From positions 3,680,203 through 3,744,202 of the forward strand of contig NZ_CM011002.1 in the NCBI RefSeq assembly GCF_000158095.2: DNA of 64,000 bases. Direction: 5' to 3'. Made by a program: the position numbers and the translations under genes. How positions within the stretch are numbered: the stretch's first letter is position 1; each line of letters starts with the position of its first letter. The DNA is from Roseibium alexandrii DFL-11. Lineage in GTDB: Bacteria; Pseudomonadota; Alphaproteobacteria; Rhizobiales; Stappiaceae. A model generated the notes under the pieces. It was not told the DNA's origin and searched no databases. It was given only the letters and a program-made list of their open reading frames with translations. Shown here one piece after another: positions 1 to 7,935 of the stretch.

Positions 1-443
1 TAAAAACTCTTGTCGTCGACCCGGCCCGTCAGGTTGACCACTCCGGCACCTGCTTCCAGCAGAGCGACGGCGACTTCCGGATGATAGGTTTCAACGGACA
101 CAAGAATATTCTCATCCGCGAGCGCCGACACGGCCGGCCGCATGCGGTCAATCTGGCGTTCTATTGAAACAATGTCCGCTGTATCACCCGTCGATTCGCC
201 GCCAATGTCCACCATGGCAGCGCCTTCAAGGGTCATGCGGCGCCCCCGGTAAAGGGCGGCCTGGAGAGTGTGGCATACCGTTTCCCGGTAGGAGCTGTCC
301 GGAGACAGGTTCAAAACCCCCATTTGATAGGTTCGGTCCTCAAATTTTTTTCCAAATTTTGGAAAGTCAAAGGTTCGGATCGGGGTTTCCAGCGCTTCCC
401 GGTATTTTAGCCAAAGGGGAAGAACACGGTCTGCGGAAATCAT
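1..443 (-). CDS. dihydropteroate synthase-like protein (C-terminus beyond window)
   Basis: A clean reading frame starts at the ATG complementary to 441-443 and is still open at base 1 (147 residues visible). It carries an MGVLNLSPDSS segment near residues 34-44, a VDIGGEST segment near 69-76 and ENILVSVET near 97-105. These match the pterin-binding TIM-barrel fold of dihydropteroate synthase, in which the N-x-(T/S)-P-D-S loop and the DIGGEST strand bind substrate. Canonical FolP has PDSFSDGG at the first site and here it reads PDSSYRET, so this is a divergent branch. It may be a second FolP or an enzyme of a modified-pterin pathway. It lies downstream of a FolB-like gene on the same strand, 72 bases away, which supports a pterin role. 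Family assignment is firm and the substrate is uncertain. Confidence 0.72.
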   Translation of the reverse strand, partial: MISADRVLPLWLKYREALETPIRTFDFPKFGKKFEDRTYQMGVLNLSPDSSYRETVCHTLQAALYRGRRMTLEGAAMVDIGGESTGDTADIVSIERQIDRMRPAVSALADENILVSVETYHPEVAVALLEAGAGVVNLTGRVDDKSF

Positions 444-515
444 TTAAAAGTATCTCCTGGAAGGGAAAAGACGTGTACCGGCATGCAGATAGTCCCGTGC
501 CTTGCACCGGCAAGG

Positions 516-932
516 TCAGGCGCTGCGCTTGCGTGAAATCCGGATGCCGACGCCGGCTGCGTCTTCAAAGATTTCAGGTTTTGTCGCCTTGACCGTCACG
601 AAATCCGCAAGCGGGTTCTGCAGGGCAAAAGCTGCTACCGCCTCGACCCATTCTTCAACCAGCTCAACATGACCGCCATTGGCGGCTTTGTCCTGAATGA
701 AAAATACTGTGTCTGCATAAGAGACATAGGATCCCGTCTCGGCGACGATCTTGCGGTAATCGGGGACTGTCCGGATTTCGACATCAAAACGGAGCCCTTG
801 TGTTCGGCCCTTTTCGCTGTCCAGAACGCCAATTTCGGCAGCCACAAGAAGACCTTCGATTACAATCGTGTCCCGGCCGTCCTCAATAATATCGTAAGTG
901 ATTTCGTGATCCGTATGTGCAGACATATCCAT
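516..932 (-). CDS. folB: FolB-like dihydroneopterin aldolase
   Basis: The 138-residue product has the FolB tunnel-fold pattern: an IVIEGLLVAAEIGVLDSEKG segment near residues 24-43, a YADTVFFIQ segment near 72-80 and a conserved HVELVEEWVEAVA helix near 88-100. The glutamate in that helix and the lysine in VTVKATKPE (about 113-121) correspond to conserved substrate-site residues of the family. Dihydroneopterin aldolase cleaves 7,8-dihydroneopterin to 6-hydroxymethyl-dihydropterin and glycolaldehyde in folate synthesis, in the cytoplasm. The protein is slightly longer than the usual 120 residues because of an N-terminal extension, so the start could also be the second ATG at 926. It is followed on the same strand by the dihydropteroate-synthase-like gene, so the two probably act in one pterin branch. 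It is separated from uxuA by 93 bases and is probably not part of the glucuronate regulon. Confidence 0.75.
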   Translation of the reverse strand: MDMSAHTDHEITYDIIEDGRDTIVIEGLLVAAEIGVLDSEKGRTQGLRFDVEIRTVPDYRKIVAETGSYVSYADTVFFIQDKAANGGHVELVEEWVEAVAAFALQNPLADFVTVKATKPEIFEDAAGVGIRISRKRSA

Positions 933-1025
933 CGTGCCCTGCTCCTGCTTGCATGCTCGAGACAGGGATGGCGTTTTTATGCCCCATCGGTCAAGCCGCT
1001 CTCTCTTGCGAGTTTTCAGAGCGGT

Positions 1026-2198
1026 TTAACTAGGGGAAGCCTCATAGACATCAACAGTGCGCATGACACCGCGCAATTCAGCAAGTCCGCGCAGACGCCC
1101 GATGGCCGGGTATCCCGGTGTCGATGTCTCCTTCAAATCTGAAAGCATACGATGGCCATGGTCGGGTCGCATGGGAATGGCCTTACCCCTTTTACGCTCG
1201 AGCGTCCGCAATGCCCGAACGATTGCGACCATGTCGACGTCGCCCGCCAGATGGGCATCTTCATGAAAACTGCGCGGGTCCGCTTCGCGTTTTGTGGTCC
1301 GCAGATGTGCGAAATGGATCCTGTCGTCCAGGGCCTCAATAATCGCCGGAAGATCATTGTCCGGATGAACGCCGAGAGACCCAGAGCAGACCGTGAATCC
1401 ATTGGCTTGAGATGTGTTCAGGTTTTTGATCCGGATGAGATCCTCACGGGTGCCCACGATCCGTGGCAAGCCAAACAGCGACCGTGGCGGATCATCTGGA
1501 TGGATGGCAAGCTTGACCCCTTCTTCCTCCGCCACCGGCACAACAATCTCCAGAAAGTTCGCCAGGTTCTGGAAGAGGCTCTCCTTGTCAATTGCCCTGT
1601 AAGCTGCCAAATGCTCCCGGAATGTGTCGAGCGTGTAGCTTTCTTCAGATCCCGGCAATCCTGCAATGATGGTTCGAACCAGACGGTCCTTGTCTTCTTC
1701 GGTCCGCTGATCAAGCCACGCTTCAGCAGCTGAAACATCGTTCTGACTGTAGTCGGCCTCAGCGCCCTCGCGTTTCAGGATAAACAAATCAAATGCCGCA
1801 TAGGCGACGAATTCAAACCGCAAGGCGGTTGCCCCATCGGGCAATTCATAATCCAGATCCGTCCGCGTCCAGTCGAGCACCGGCATGAAGTTGTAGCAGA
1901 TCGTGCGGATGTTCTCGCGAGCCAGTGCCCGGACCGTCTCAGCCCAGTTTTCCGCCCAGCGTTCCCAACCAGGTGCCCCGGTCTTGATGTCCTCATGGAT
2001 CGGGATGCTTTCACACACCTCCCACGTGAGACCCGCTGCCTCAATCATGCGGCGGCGCTTTGCGATTTCTTCTTCAGGCCAATAGGTGCCGTTCGGGATT
2101 TGGTGAAGCGCCGTGACGATACCGGTTGCACCGGTTTGACGAACATCGCGCAGGGAAATCGGGTCATCCGGACCAAACCAGCGCCAGCATTCGATCAT
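1026..2198 (-). CDS. uxuA: mannonate dehydratase UxuA
   Basis: The 390-residue product is of normal UxuA length (about 394) and opens with the family signature MIECWRWFGPDD. It continues with GATGIVTALHQIPNG near residues 24-38 and CYNFMPVLDWTRTDLDYELP near 100-119, then AIHPDDPPRSLFGLPRI near 210-226. These contain the conserved His and Asp residues of the metal-dependent xylose-isomerase-like TIM barrel. UxuA dehydrates D-mannonate to 2-keto-3-deoxy-D-gluconate in the cytoplasm, the third step of glucuronate catabolism. It is the last gene of the leftward arm dctP-uidA-gntR-uxuA and follows gntR by 81 bases. The matching isomerase (uxaC) and reductase (uxuB) are in the rightward arm, so the pathway to KDG is complete here. 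KDG kinase and aldolase are not in the window. Confidence 0.95.
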   Translation of the reverse strand: MIECWRWFGPDDPISLRDVRQTGATGIVTALHQIPNGTYWPEEEIAKRRRMIEAAGLTWEVCESIPIHEDIKTGAPGWERWAENWAETVRALARENIRTICYNFMPVLDWTRTDLDYELPDGATALRFEFVAYAAFDLFILKREGAEADYSQNDVSAAEAWLDQRTEEDKDRLVRTIIAGLPGSEESYTLDTFREHLAAYRAIDKESLFQNLANFLEIVVPVAEEEGVKLAIHPDDPPRSLFGLPRIVGTREDLIRIKNLNTSQANGFTVCSGSLGVHPDNDLPAIIEALDDRIHFAHLRTTKREADPRSFHEDAHLAGDVDMVAIVRALRTLERKRGKAIPMRPDHGHRMLSDLKETSTPGYPAIGRLRGLAELRGVMRTVDVYEASPS

Positions 2199-2279
2199 CG
2201 CATCTGTCTTTCTTTTTGTTTCATGCCGCCGAACACCCCCCAGTGCCTCTCGTGATCCAGAATAGTCTATCCAGCCACA

Positions 2280-3020
2280 CTAATTCGATACAGCCGCGGG
2301 CTTATAAAGATACCCGTCAAATTCGGGGTCTCCCACATCTGAGAGCTCCAAAAGCGTCAGCCGCACATTCTCAAGGTGTTGCCACATGGCCTTACGCGCA
2401 GCTTCCGAATTGCGGTGTCGCAAGGCTTCAAGAATTTCAGCATGATCATCGAGCCACTTGGCCCGGTAGCTGAGATCAAATATCCGATCATGCAAGCGGG
2501 CCCACATCGGGCTGTTCTCGCGCTTGCTCCAAAGCTCTTCGACCTGTGCCACAAGGACACTGTTTTGGGTGGCTTCGGCGATCTGAAGGTGGAATTGCCG
2601 GTCAGCCAAATAATCTTCTTCGCCGTTTGCGATGGCTTTCCGTTCCAGTTCAAGCGTGTCTCGCAGCTGAACGATATCGCTCTTGGTGATCGTGCTGGCC
2701 GCAAATCCGGCAATGCTGCTTTCCAGAAGCTGGCGGGCCTGCAAGAGCTCAAAAGGGCCGAAATCAGGTTTCGGATTGCTCAGAAAAAGCTTCTCGCCGG
2801 CGGCAACATAACTCCCGGACCCTTTGCGCACGTCCAGATAGCCCTCAATTTCCAGCATGATGAAGGCTTCACGAACCAAAGAGCGGCTGATGCCCAGTTC
2901 CTCGGAAATCTGACGCTCTGTCGGAAACTTGTCGCCTGGCTTGTAACCGTCATGGGCGATCCGCCGCGCAAGGATCTGCGCGATTTCCTGATACCGGCGT
3001 TTGTGAGTGTCGCTGGTCAT
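2280..3020 (-). CDS. GntR/FadR-family (FCD) transcriptional regulator of the glucuronate genes
   Basis: The 246-residue protein has an N-terminal winged helix (about residues 10-75), with FPTERQISEELGISRSLVREA as the recognition segment and a GYLDVRKGSGSYV wing. A C-terminal all-helical FCD domain (about 90-230) has the metal/ligand histidines around FHLQIAEATQN and HAEILEALRHRN. This is the architecture of UxuR, ExuR and FadR, which are dimeric repressors released by sugar acids such as fructuronate. The gene overlaps uidA by four bases (ATGA) and sits between uidA and uxuA, so it is probably autoregulated. The control region between dctP and dctQ holds two copies of the AATTG-N6-CAATT palindrome typical of UxuR/ExuR. 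That makes this protein the likely repressor of both arms. The ligand is an inference. Confidence 0.85.
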   Translation of the reverse strand: MTSDTHKRRYQEIAQILARRIAHDGYKPGDKFPTERQISEELGISRSLVREAFIMLEIEGYLDVRKGSGSYVAAGEKLFLSNPKPDFGPFELLQARQLLESSIAGFAASTITKSDIVQLRDTLELERKAIANGEEDYLADRQFHLQIAEATQNSVLVAQVEELWSKRENSPMWARLHDRIFDLSYRAKWLDDHAEILEALRHRNSEAARKAMWQHLENVRLTLLELSDVGDPEFDGYLYKPAAVSN

Positions 3021-4840
3021 GATGCTTTCCTTGCATCCTCCTGACCGGCCGCAATCTGATGATAAAACTCGGCCAGGATATGAAATGCTTTTTTCTTGGT
3101 CTTCTTGTCGGCGGCGATCAGGCCTTTGTGATTGTAGCCATTTTGAAAGATGTTCTGACGACGTTCCACGCGGAAATCATACAAGATCCACGGCGACATG
3201 CCTTTGACATACGCAAGGTGCCGCAGGGTGGCAATCTGTTTGGTGTAGACTTCCGCCATGTAAGCTTCACTGAAAAGGCCTGTTTTCGGGCCCTTGTCGC
3301 CTATGACACCATCAGCCCCGGTCTCGGAGATGACCACCGGGCGATCCGGATCAGAGTTTTCGCCGATTGCCGTGAGGTCTTCGAAGTCTTCTTCATACCA
3401 ACCGTAATACTCATTGAGGCCAATGATATCGATGTGCTGCGCAAGCCGGTCTTCGATACGGTTCTGGGCATGATTGACAAGGCAGGCCGCGGACGTGAGC
3501 CGTGTCGGATCGAGCCGCTTCGCGGTTTCAGCGAGGTTTTTCATGAAATCCAGGCGCGCGTCAGTGTCCGGATTCTCATTTCCTACCGACCAAATGACAA
3601 CGCTCGCGCGGTTCCGGTCGCGCTTGATCAATTCGCTGAGCTGGTTTTCCGCGTCCCGGTAGGTCGCCGGGTTTTCGAAATCGATCGCCCAGTAGACCGG
3701 GATTTCCTCCCACAGGAGAAAACCTAGCTCATCCGCCATCTGCGCAGCCAGTTCATGGTGCGGGTAATGGGCGAGGCGAAGGTAATTGCATCCGAGTTCC
3801 CGGGCGTGGTCAAACCGGCGGCGGAGATCCGCCTCGCTGGTTACCTTGCCATCTGTTGCATCGTCTTCGTGAACAGAAATCCCGCGCAAGAACAGCGGTT
3901 CGCCGTTCAGAACAATATCGGTTCCACGGCGCTCAATCTGACGGAAGCCAATCCGGTCGCTGACCTTGTCCTCGCCATAATCAACGCCCGCGTCATAAAG
4001 AACCGGGGTCTCGGGGCTCCACAAGTGAGGTTGTGCTGCAAACTCCACGCGGCCGTGCCCGGAGGCATTTATGGGAATGGTCAGCTCTACGCACAGCGCC
4101 GGGATGGTTAGGTGAGCTATTTCGCTTCTGAGCGGGCCATCAATGGTTACTTCGGCACAGAGTTTGTTGTAGCTGCCGTCCGGCACCAGGTAGAGAAAGA
4201 AATCCTTGATCAAGCTCTTCGGGGTCTGGAACAGGCTGACTTCCCGGTAAATTCCACCGTAATTGAACCAATCCGTATTGCGCATTGGAACCCGGTCACG
4301 GGTGCGGGTATTGTTGACGCAGGCCATGATCCAGTTCCGGCCGGATTTCAGTTTGCCGGTAAGCTCAACACAGAACGGGGTCGAGGCACCGTAATGGTTG
4401 CCTATGAACTCGCCGTTCAGAAAGATTTTGCAGTCGTAAGCCGCCGCACCAAAGCGCAGAAACGTTCGCTTGGTCTCATCGATAACGTCAATGTCCAGGG
4501 GGCGGGTGTACCAGGCACTGCCCTCAAAGAAATACCATTTTTCCTTCAGCATGGCCCAGTTGGACGGGACAGGAACGGTTTCCCCCATATAAGGGTCGTA
4601 GTCCCAGGGCTCGGTCCGGTTCTCAGGTGCGTCCGGCAGCATGGAAAACCATTTCTGCCGAAGGCCGGTGTCGAGAAGATCGACGCAAAAAGTCCAATCG
4701 CCATCCAGGCTGTCCGATGCCCGTCCGCCCATAAAGATCAGGCCCTCATGGTTCAAAGACTGGGTGTTAAACGGAACATCATAGTCTTCGTCATGCAGCG
4801 CCTGCAGCGCGTTGTCGGCAAGATGTGAGCGTTCGAGCAT
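3017..4840 (-). CDS. uidA: beta-glucuronidase (GH2)
   Basis: The 607-residue product has the GH2 layout: sugar-binding jelly roll (about 40-205), immunoglobulin-like domain (about 205-300) and TIM barrel (about 300-595). The acid/base glutamate is E422 in WSVGNE and the nucleophile is E506 in VVISETGA. N570 and K572 form the N-x-K motif (NHKG) that binds the glucuronate carboxylate and separates beta-glucuronidases from beta-galactosidases, so the specificity call is better than usual for GH2. Length is close to the E. coli enzyme (603). No signal peptide is visible, so it acts in the cytoplasm on imported beta-glucuronides and releases glucuronate for UxaC. It lies 21 bases after dctP and overlaps gntR by four bases. 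Confidence 0.93.
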   Translation of the reverse strand: MLERSHLADNALQALHDEDYDVPFNTQSLNHEGLIFMGGRASDSLDGDWTFCVDLLDTGLRQKWFSMLPDAPENRTEPWDYDPYMGETVPVPSNWAMLKEKWYFFEGSAWYTRPLDIDVIDETKRTFLRFGAAAYDCKIFLNGEFIGNHYGASTPFCVELTGKLKSGRNWIMACVNNTRTRDRVPMRNTDWFNYGGIYREVSLFQTPKSLIKDFFLYLVPDGSYNKLCAEVTIDGPLRSEIAHLTIPALCVELTIPINASGHGRVEFAAQPHLWSPETPVLYDAGVDYGEDKVSDRIGFRQIERRGTDIVLNGEPLFLRGISVHEDDATDGKVTSEADLRRRFDHARELGCNYLRLAHYPHHELAAQMADELGFLLWEEIPVYWAIDFENPATYRDAENQLSELIKRDRNRASVVIWSVGNENPDTDARLDFMKNLAETAKRLDPTRLTSAACLVNHAQNRIEDRLAQHIDIIGLNEYYGWYEEDFEDLTAIGENSDPDRPVVISETGADGVIGDKGPKTGLFSEAYMAEVYTKQIATLRHLAYVKGMSPWILYDFRVERRQNIFQNGYNHKGLIAADKKTKKKAFHILAEFYHQIAAGQEDARKAS

Positions 4841-4861
4841 CGGTCAGGTCCTGGCAGCAGT

Positions 4862-5845
4862 TTATTGCGGAGCGATCTCTTTGATGCGCTTGATGAGGTC
4901 TGCAACTTTTTCAGATTTGGCGGCAGCTTCTTCATGCATCGGGAGGACAGCTTCGATGAATGGGCCTTTTTCAACTTCAACGAACTTCACACCGAGCTCG
5001 TTCTTGGCCGTTTCGATGCCCTCGGCAACCATGGCATCCCACTGCTCGCGGTGGAAATCCATCGACTCCTTGGCAGCGGTTGTCAGTGCATCCTTATGGT
5101 CGTCGCTGAGCTCGTTCCAGGACTTGGTGGAGATCATCACGACAGACGGGATCATGGTGTGACCGTCGTTAGAGTACACCTTGCTCACTTCGCCATGGCG
5201 GGCGGACGTCAATGCCAGCGGGTTGTTCTCGGCACCATCAACCACGCCCTGCTGAAGTGCGCTGTAGAGTTCACCCCAAGCAATCGGTGTTGGGTTGCCA
5301 CCAAGCAGTTCGACCATGCGGATCGCGGATGGGCTCGGCTGTACACGGATCTTCATGCCCTGCAGGTCTGCCGGAGAGTTGATTTCCTTGTTGGCGTAGA
5401 ACGACCGGGCACCTTCAACATAGTAAGCAACGCCAATGAAACCCTTGTCCTCTGAAGCTTTCAGGATATCGGCGCCGATGTCGCCGGACAGGACATCATA
5501 ATAGTGGTCATCGTTGACGAAGATGTAAGGCAGGTTCAAAGCACCGTACGATTCTTCAAAGGCTTCCAGCTCCGAAGCGTTGGAGCGGGCCATATCGAGC
5601 GCACCGTTTTGCATCAGTTCCATGGATTCGCGCTGCGTTCCGAGCTGCGCGTTTGCATAGATGCGGATTTTCAGATCGCCGTTGGTCAGCTCCTCCAAGC
5701 GATCCGCCATGAATTCCATGGACTTGTGCAGCGGATGATCTTCCGGGTTGTTGTGATTGAGGCGTAGCGTCTTGGCGTTGGCAGCTGAGCCGAACGCGAC
5801 GGCGCCCGCGGCCAAGAGAGCCGCAACCTTGATGAACTTCGACAT
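4862..5845 (-). CDS. dctP: TRAP transporter substrate-binding protein (DctP type)
   Basis: The 327-residue protein starts with a signal peptide (MSKFIKVAALLAAGAVAFG, likely cleaved after AANA near residue 24). It has the DctP hallmarks AKTLRLNHNNPEDHPLHKSM, IYANAQLGTQRESMELMQNG near 62-81, and PADLQGMKIRVQPSP near 158-172, whose arginine contacts the ligand carboxylate. The following GELYSALQQGVVDGAENNP is the family signature. It works in the periplasm and delivers an organic acid to the DctQM membrane subunits, which are encoded divergently at 6083-7927. The genomic context points to glucuronate or a glucuronide as ligand. It is the first gene of the leftward arm, directly behind the double operator, so its transcription should be derepressed together with dctQM. 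Confidence 0.93.
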   Translation of the reverse strand: MSKFIKVAALLAAGAVAFGSAANAKTLRLNHNNPEDHPLHKSMEFMADRLEELTNGDLKIRIYANAQLGTQRESMELMQNGALDMARSNASELEAFEESYGALNLPYIFVNDDHYYDVLSGDIGADILKASEDKGFIGVAYYVEGARSFYANKEINSPADLQGMKIRVQPSPSAIRMVELLGGNPTPIAWGELYSALQQGVVDGAENNPLALTSARHGEVSKVYSNDGHTMIPSVVMISTKSWNELSDDHKDALTTAAKESMDFHREQWDAMVAEGIETAKNELGVKFVEVEKGPFIEAVLPMHEEAAAKSEKVADLIKRIKEIAPQ

Positions 5846-5937
5846 GACTTCCTCCCAGGTGAGGGCTGGACCCGGCTCGGCTCCCTCATGGAACGTTCCG
5901 GTATACCCATTTCACGGCTTCAGACGCCGTTGAGGTC

Positions 5938-5955
5938 GAATTGTTCGTCCAATTT
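5938..5955. promoter_or_regulatory. distal UxuR/ExuR-type operator
   Basis: This 18-base site contains AATTG (5939-5943), six bases, then CAATT (5950-5954), the same half-sites and spacing as the stronger palindrome at 5981-5998. The centres are 43 bases apart, about four helical turns, so two dimers could bind on the same DNA face. It is nearer the dctP start and probably controls the leftward arm. Confidence 0.6.
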
Positions 5956-5980
5956 CGAAAATCAGTCAACCTTTTTTGCG

Positions 5981-5998
5981 AAATTGGTTGACCAATTT
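5981..5998. promoter_or_regulatory. UxuR/ExuR-type operator palindrome
   Basis: AAATTGGT-TG-ACCAATTT is a perfect inverted repeat except for its two central bases. It is nearly identical to the known enterobacterial UxuR/ExuR consensus AAATTGGT-AT-ACCAATTT. It lies 85 bases before the chosen dctQ start and 136 bases before dctP, in the divergent control region. The FCD regulator encoded at 2280-3020 is the likely binder. Confidence 0.8.
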
Positions 5999-6082
5999 TG
6001 TTTCCTGTCGCAAGTGTAATGGTGCCAAGCGCATGCAAGCTCAATGCACCATGCACGCGATCGTCAGGCTGGGAGGATCATC

Positions 6083-6607
6083 GTGACTGCTTTAACCCGA
6101 GGGGTGGATTTCGTTCTGCGCCTCGTCATCACATCGGCTTTCGCCGTCCTTGTTGTCTGTGTCGTTTGGCAGGTCTTCTCGCGATACGTTTTAGAGAGCC
6201 CAAGCACCGTGACCGACGAAATGGCACGGTTCCTGTTCATTTGGGTCGCCCTTCTGGGCGGCGCTTACACTCTGGGCCAGCGGCGGCATCTGGCAATTGA
6301 CCTTCTGCCCGTTGTAACGACCGGCAAAGCCAGATTTGCTGTCAACGCAGGCATCATCGGCGCGATTGCCCTTTTTGCCGGTCTCATCATGATTTACGGC
6401 GGCCTCGGATTGGTCAGCCGCACGCTGGAAACCGGTCAGGTTTCTCCAGCGCTCCGCATCCCTATGGGCTTCATCTACGTTGCAATCCCGTTTTCCGGAA
6501 TTTGCATCCTCTATTATTGCCTGACGTTCTTCGCCGACCTTGTCCGCGATGGCCGCGGCCCCAATGAACAACTTGAACCGCCTGCCCCCGGCAGACCGCT
6601 GACCTAG
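6083..6607 (+). CDS. dctQ: TRAP transporter small membrane subunit (DctQ type)
   Basis: I chose the GTG at 6083 because a strong ribosome site GGGAGG (6071-6076) lies seven bases ahead. The in-frame ATG at 6044 has none. The resulting protein is 174 residues with four hydrophobic segments (about 10-30, 48-65, 85-108 and 128-150) and the DctQ-typical WQVFSRYVL, TDEMARFLFIWVALLGGAY and RRHLAIDLLP segments. DctQ is an inner-membrane protein that pairs with DctM and takes ligand from the periplasmic DctP. It is the first gene of the rightward arm, 18 bases before dctM. Its matching dctP is on the opposite strand across the operator region, an uncommon split of a TRAP operon. Confidence 0.9.
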   Translation: MTALTRGVDFVLRLVITSAFAVLVVCVVWQVFSRYVLESPSTVTDEMARFLFIWVALLGGAYTLGQRRHLAIDLLPVVTTGKARFAVNAGIIGAIALFAGLIMIYGGLGLVSRTLETGQVSPALRIPMGFIYVAIPFSGICILYYCLTFFADLVRDGRGPNEQLEPPAPGRPLT

Positions 6608-6625
6608 GCCCTGAGGAGCTCATAA

Positions 6626-7927
6626 ATGGATATCCAAGCCGTCGCGGTCCTGTTCGGGACCTTTGTGCTGCTCATGGTTTTGGGCGTTCCGATCGCCTTT
6701 TCCATCGGTCTCGCCGCCTTTGCGACTTTCCTCCTGTTCATGTCCTTCGACCAGTCGGTCTATATCGTCGCCCAGCAGGTGGCCTCGGGACTGGACAGTT
6801 TCACCCTGCTCGCCATCCCATTCTTTATTCTCGCCGGCAACATCATGAACCGGGGCGGCATTGCGCTGCGGCTTATTGAGTTTGCCAAGGTTCTGGGTGG
6901 GCGTTTGCCCGGCTCACTGGCGCACTGCAATGTTCTCGCCAACATGATGTTCGGGTCGATTTCCGGATCGGCCGTGGCCTCTGCCGCAGCGGTTGGGGGT
7001 GTCATGTCGCCCTTGCAGAAAAAGGAAGGCTATGACCCCGCTTACAGTGCAGCCGTCAACATCGCCTCCTGCCCGACAGGCTTGCTTATTCCACCGAGCG
7101 CGACCTTCATCGTCTATTCACTGATCACCAACGGGACCTCGATCGCGGCACTGTTCGTGGCCGGTTATGTCCCGGGGATCCTAATGGGTCTTTGCCTCAT
7201 GCTGGTTGCCGGCATCATTGCAAAACGCAGGGGTTATCCAATCGCGCCGCGGCCCAGCACTCGCGAAGTCATCGACAAAACGCTCGGTGCCGTTCTGCCT
7301 CTTGGTCTGATCATCATTGTGATGGGCGGGATCATCGGCGGAGTTTTCACCGCTACGGAAGCCTCAGCTGTTGCTGTCGTCTACACACTGTTTCTTGCTG
7401 TTGTGTGGTACCGAGAAATCACTTGGCGCCAGCTGCCGAGCATCATTCTGGAAAGCGCGGTTACGACATCCATCGTGCTTTTGATGATCGGCTGCTCCAT
7501 TGCCATGTCGAAAGCCATGGCCTTCGCCGACATCCCGTATGCAATCTCCGATATCCTTCTCGGCCTGTCAGACAATCCGCTTGTTCTTCTGTTGATCATC
7601 AACATCGCGTTGCTGATTGTCGGCACCTTCATGGACATGACCCCGGCACTGCTGATCTTTACGCCGATCTTCCTGCCTGTCGTCACAGACCTTGGCATGG
7701 ATCCGGTGCATTTCGGGGTCATGATGACCTTCAACCTGTGCATCGGCATTTGCACGCCGCCAGTGGGTTCTGCCCTCTTTGTTGGCTGCTCCGTTGGCGG
7801 GGTCAAAATCGGAGATGTGATCAAGCCGATGCTTCCGTTTTACGCGGTGCTGGTCGGCCTGCTGCTGGTCGTCACCTACATCCCGCAGATCAGCCTGTTC
7901 CTGCCTCAACTGTTGCTCGGCTACTAG
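6626..7927 (+). CDS. dctM: TRAP transporter large permease (DctM type)
   Basis: The 433-residue protein is hydrophobic throughout with about 12 membrane segments. It carries the family motifs GVPIAFSIGLAAF near the N-terminus, IPFFILAGNIMNRGGIA (about 67-83), MFGSISGSAVASAAAVGGVM (about 110-129) and PPSATFIVYS (about 152-161). DctM drives Na+-coupled import of the DctP-bound acid through the inner membrane by an elevator mechanism. A good ribosome site (GAGGAG, 6613-6618) precedes the ATG. It ends eight bases before the GH31 gene, so transport and hydrolysis are in one transcript. The substrate is inferred from neighbours to be glucuronate or a glucuronide. Confidence 0.94.
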   Translation: MDIQAVAVLFGTFVLLMVLGVPIAFSIGLAAFATFLLFMSFDQSVYIVAQQVASGLDSFTLLAIPFFILAGNIMNRGGIALRLIEFAKVLGGRLPGSLAHCNVLANMMFGSISGSAVASAAAVGGVMSPLQKKEGYDPAYSAAVNIASCPTGLLIPPSATFIVYSLITNGTSIAALFVAGYVPGILMGLCLMLVAGIIAKRRGYPIAPRPSTREVIDKTLGAVLPLGLIIIVMGGIIGGVFTATEASAVAVVYTLFLAVVWYREITWRQLPSIILESAVTTSIVLLMIGCSIAMSKAMAFADIPYAISDILLGLSDNPLVLLLIINIALLIVGTFMDMTPALLIFTPIFLPVVTDLGMDPVHFGVMMTFNLCIGICTPPVGSALFVGCSVGGVKIGDVIKPMLPFYAVLVGLLLVVTYIPQISLFLPQLLLGY

Positions 7928-7935
7928 GGTCGTCC

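Noticed and set aside
164..592. Plus-strand frame over the dihydropteroate-synthase-like and folB genes
   Set aside because: It is the mirror of a clear minus-strand gene and has a Pro/Arg/Gly/Cys-rich shadow composition.
7192..7935. Upstream extension of the GH31 frame inside dctM (would give 1040 residues)
   Set aside because: The part before 7936 lies in another frame of dctM, has shadow-like composition and the GH31 domain is complete from 7936.
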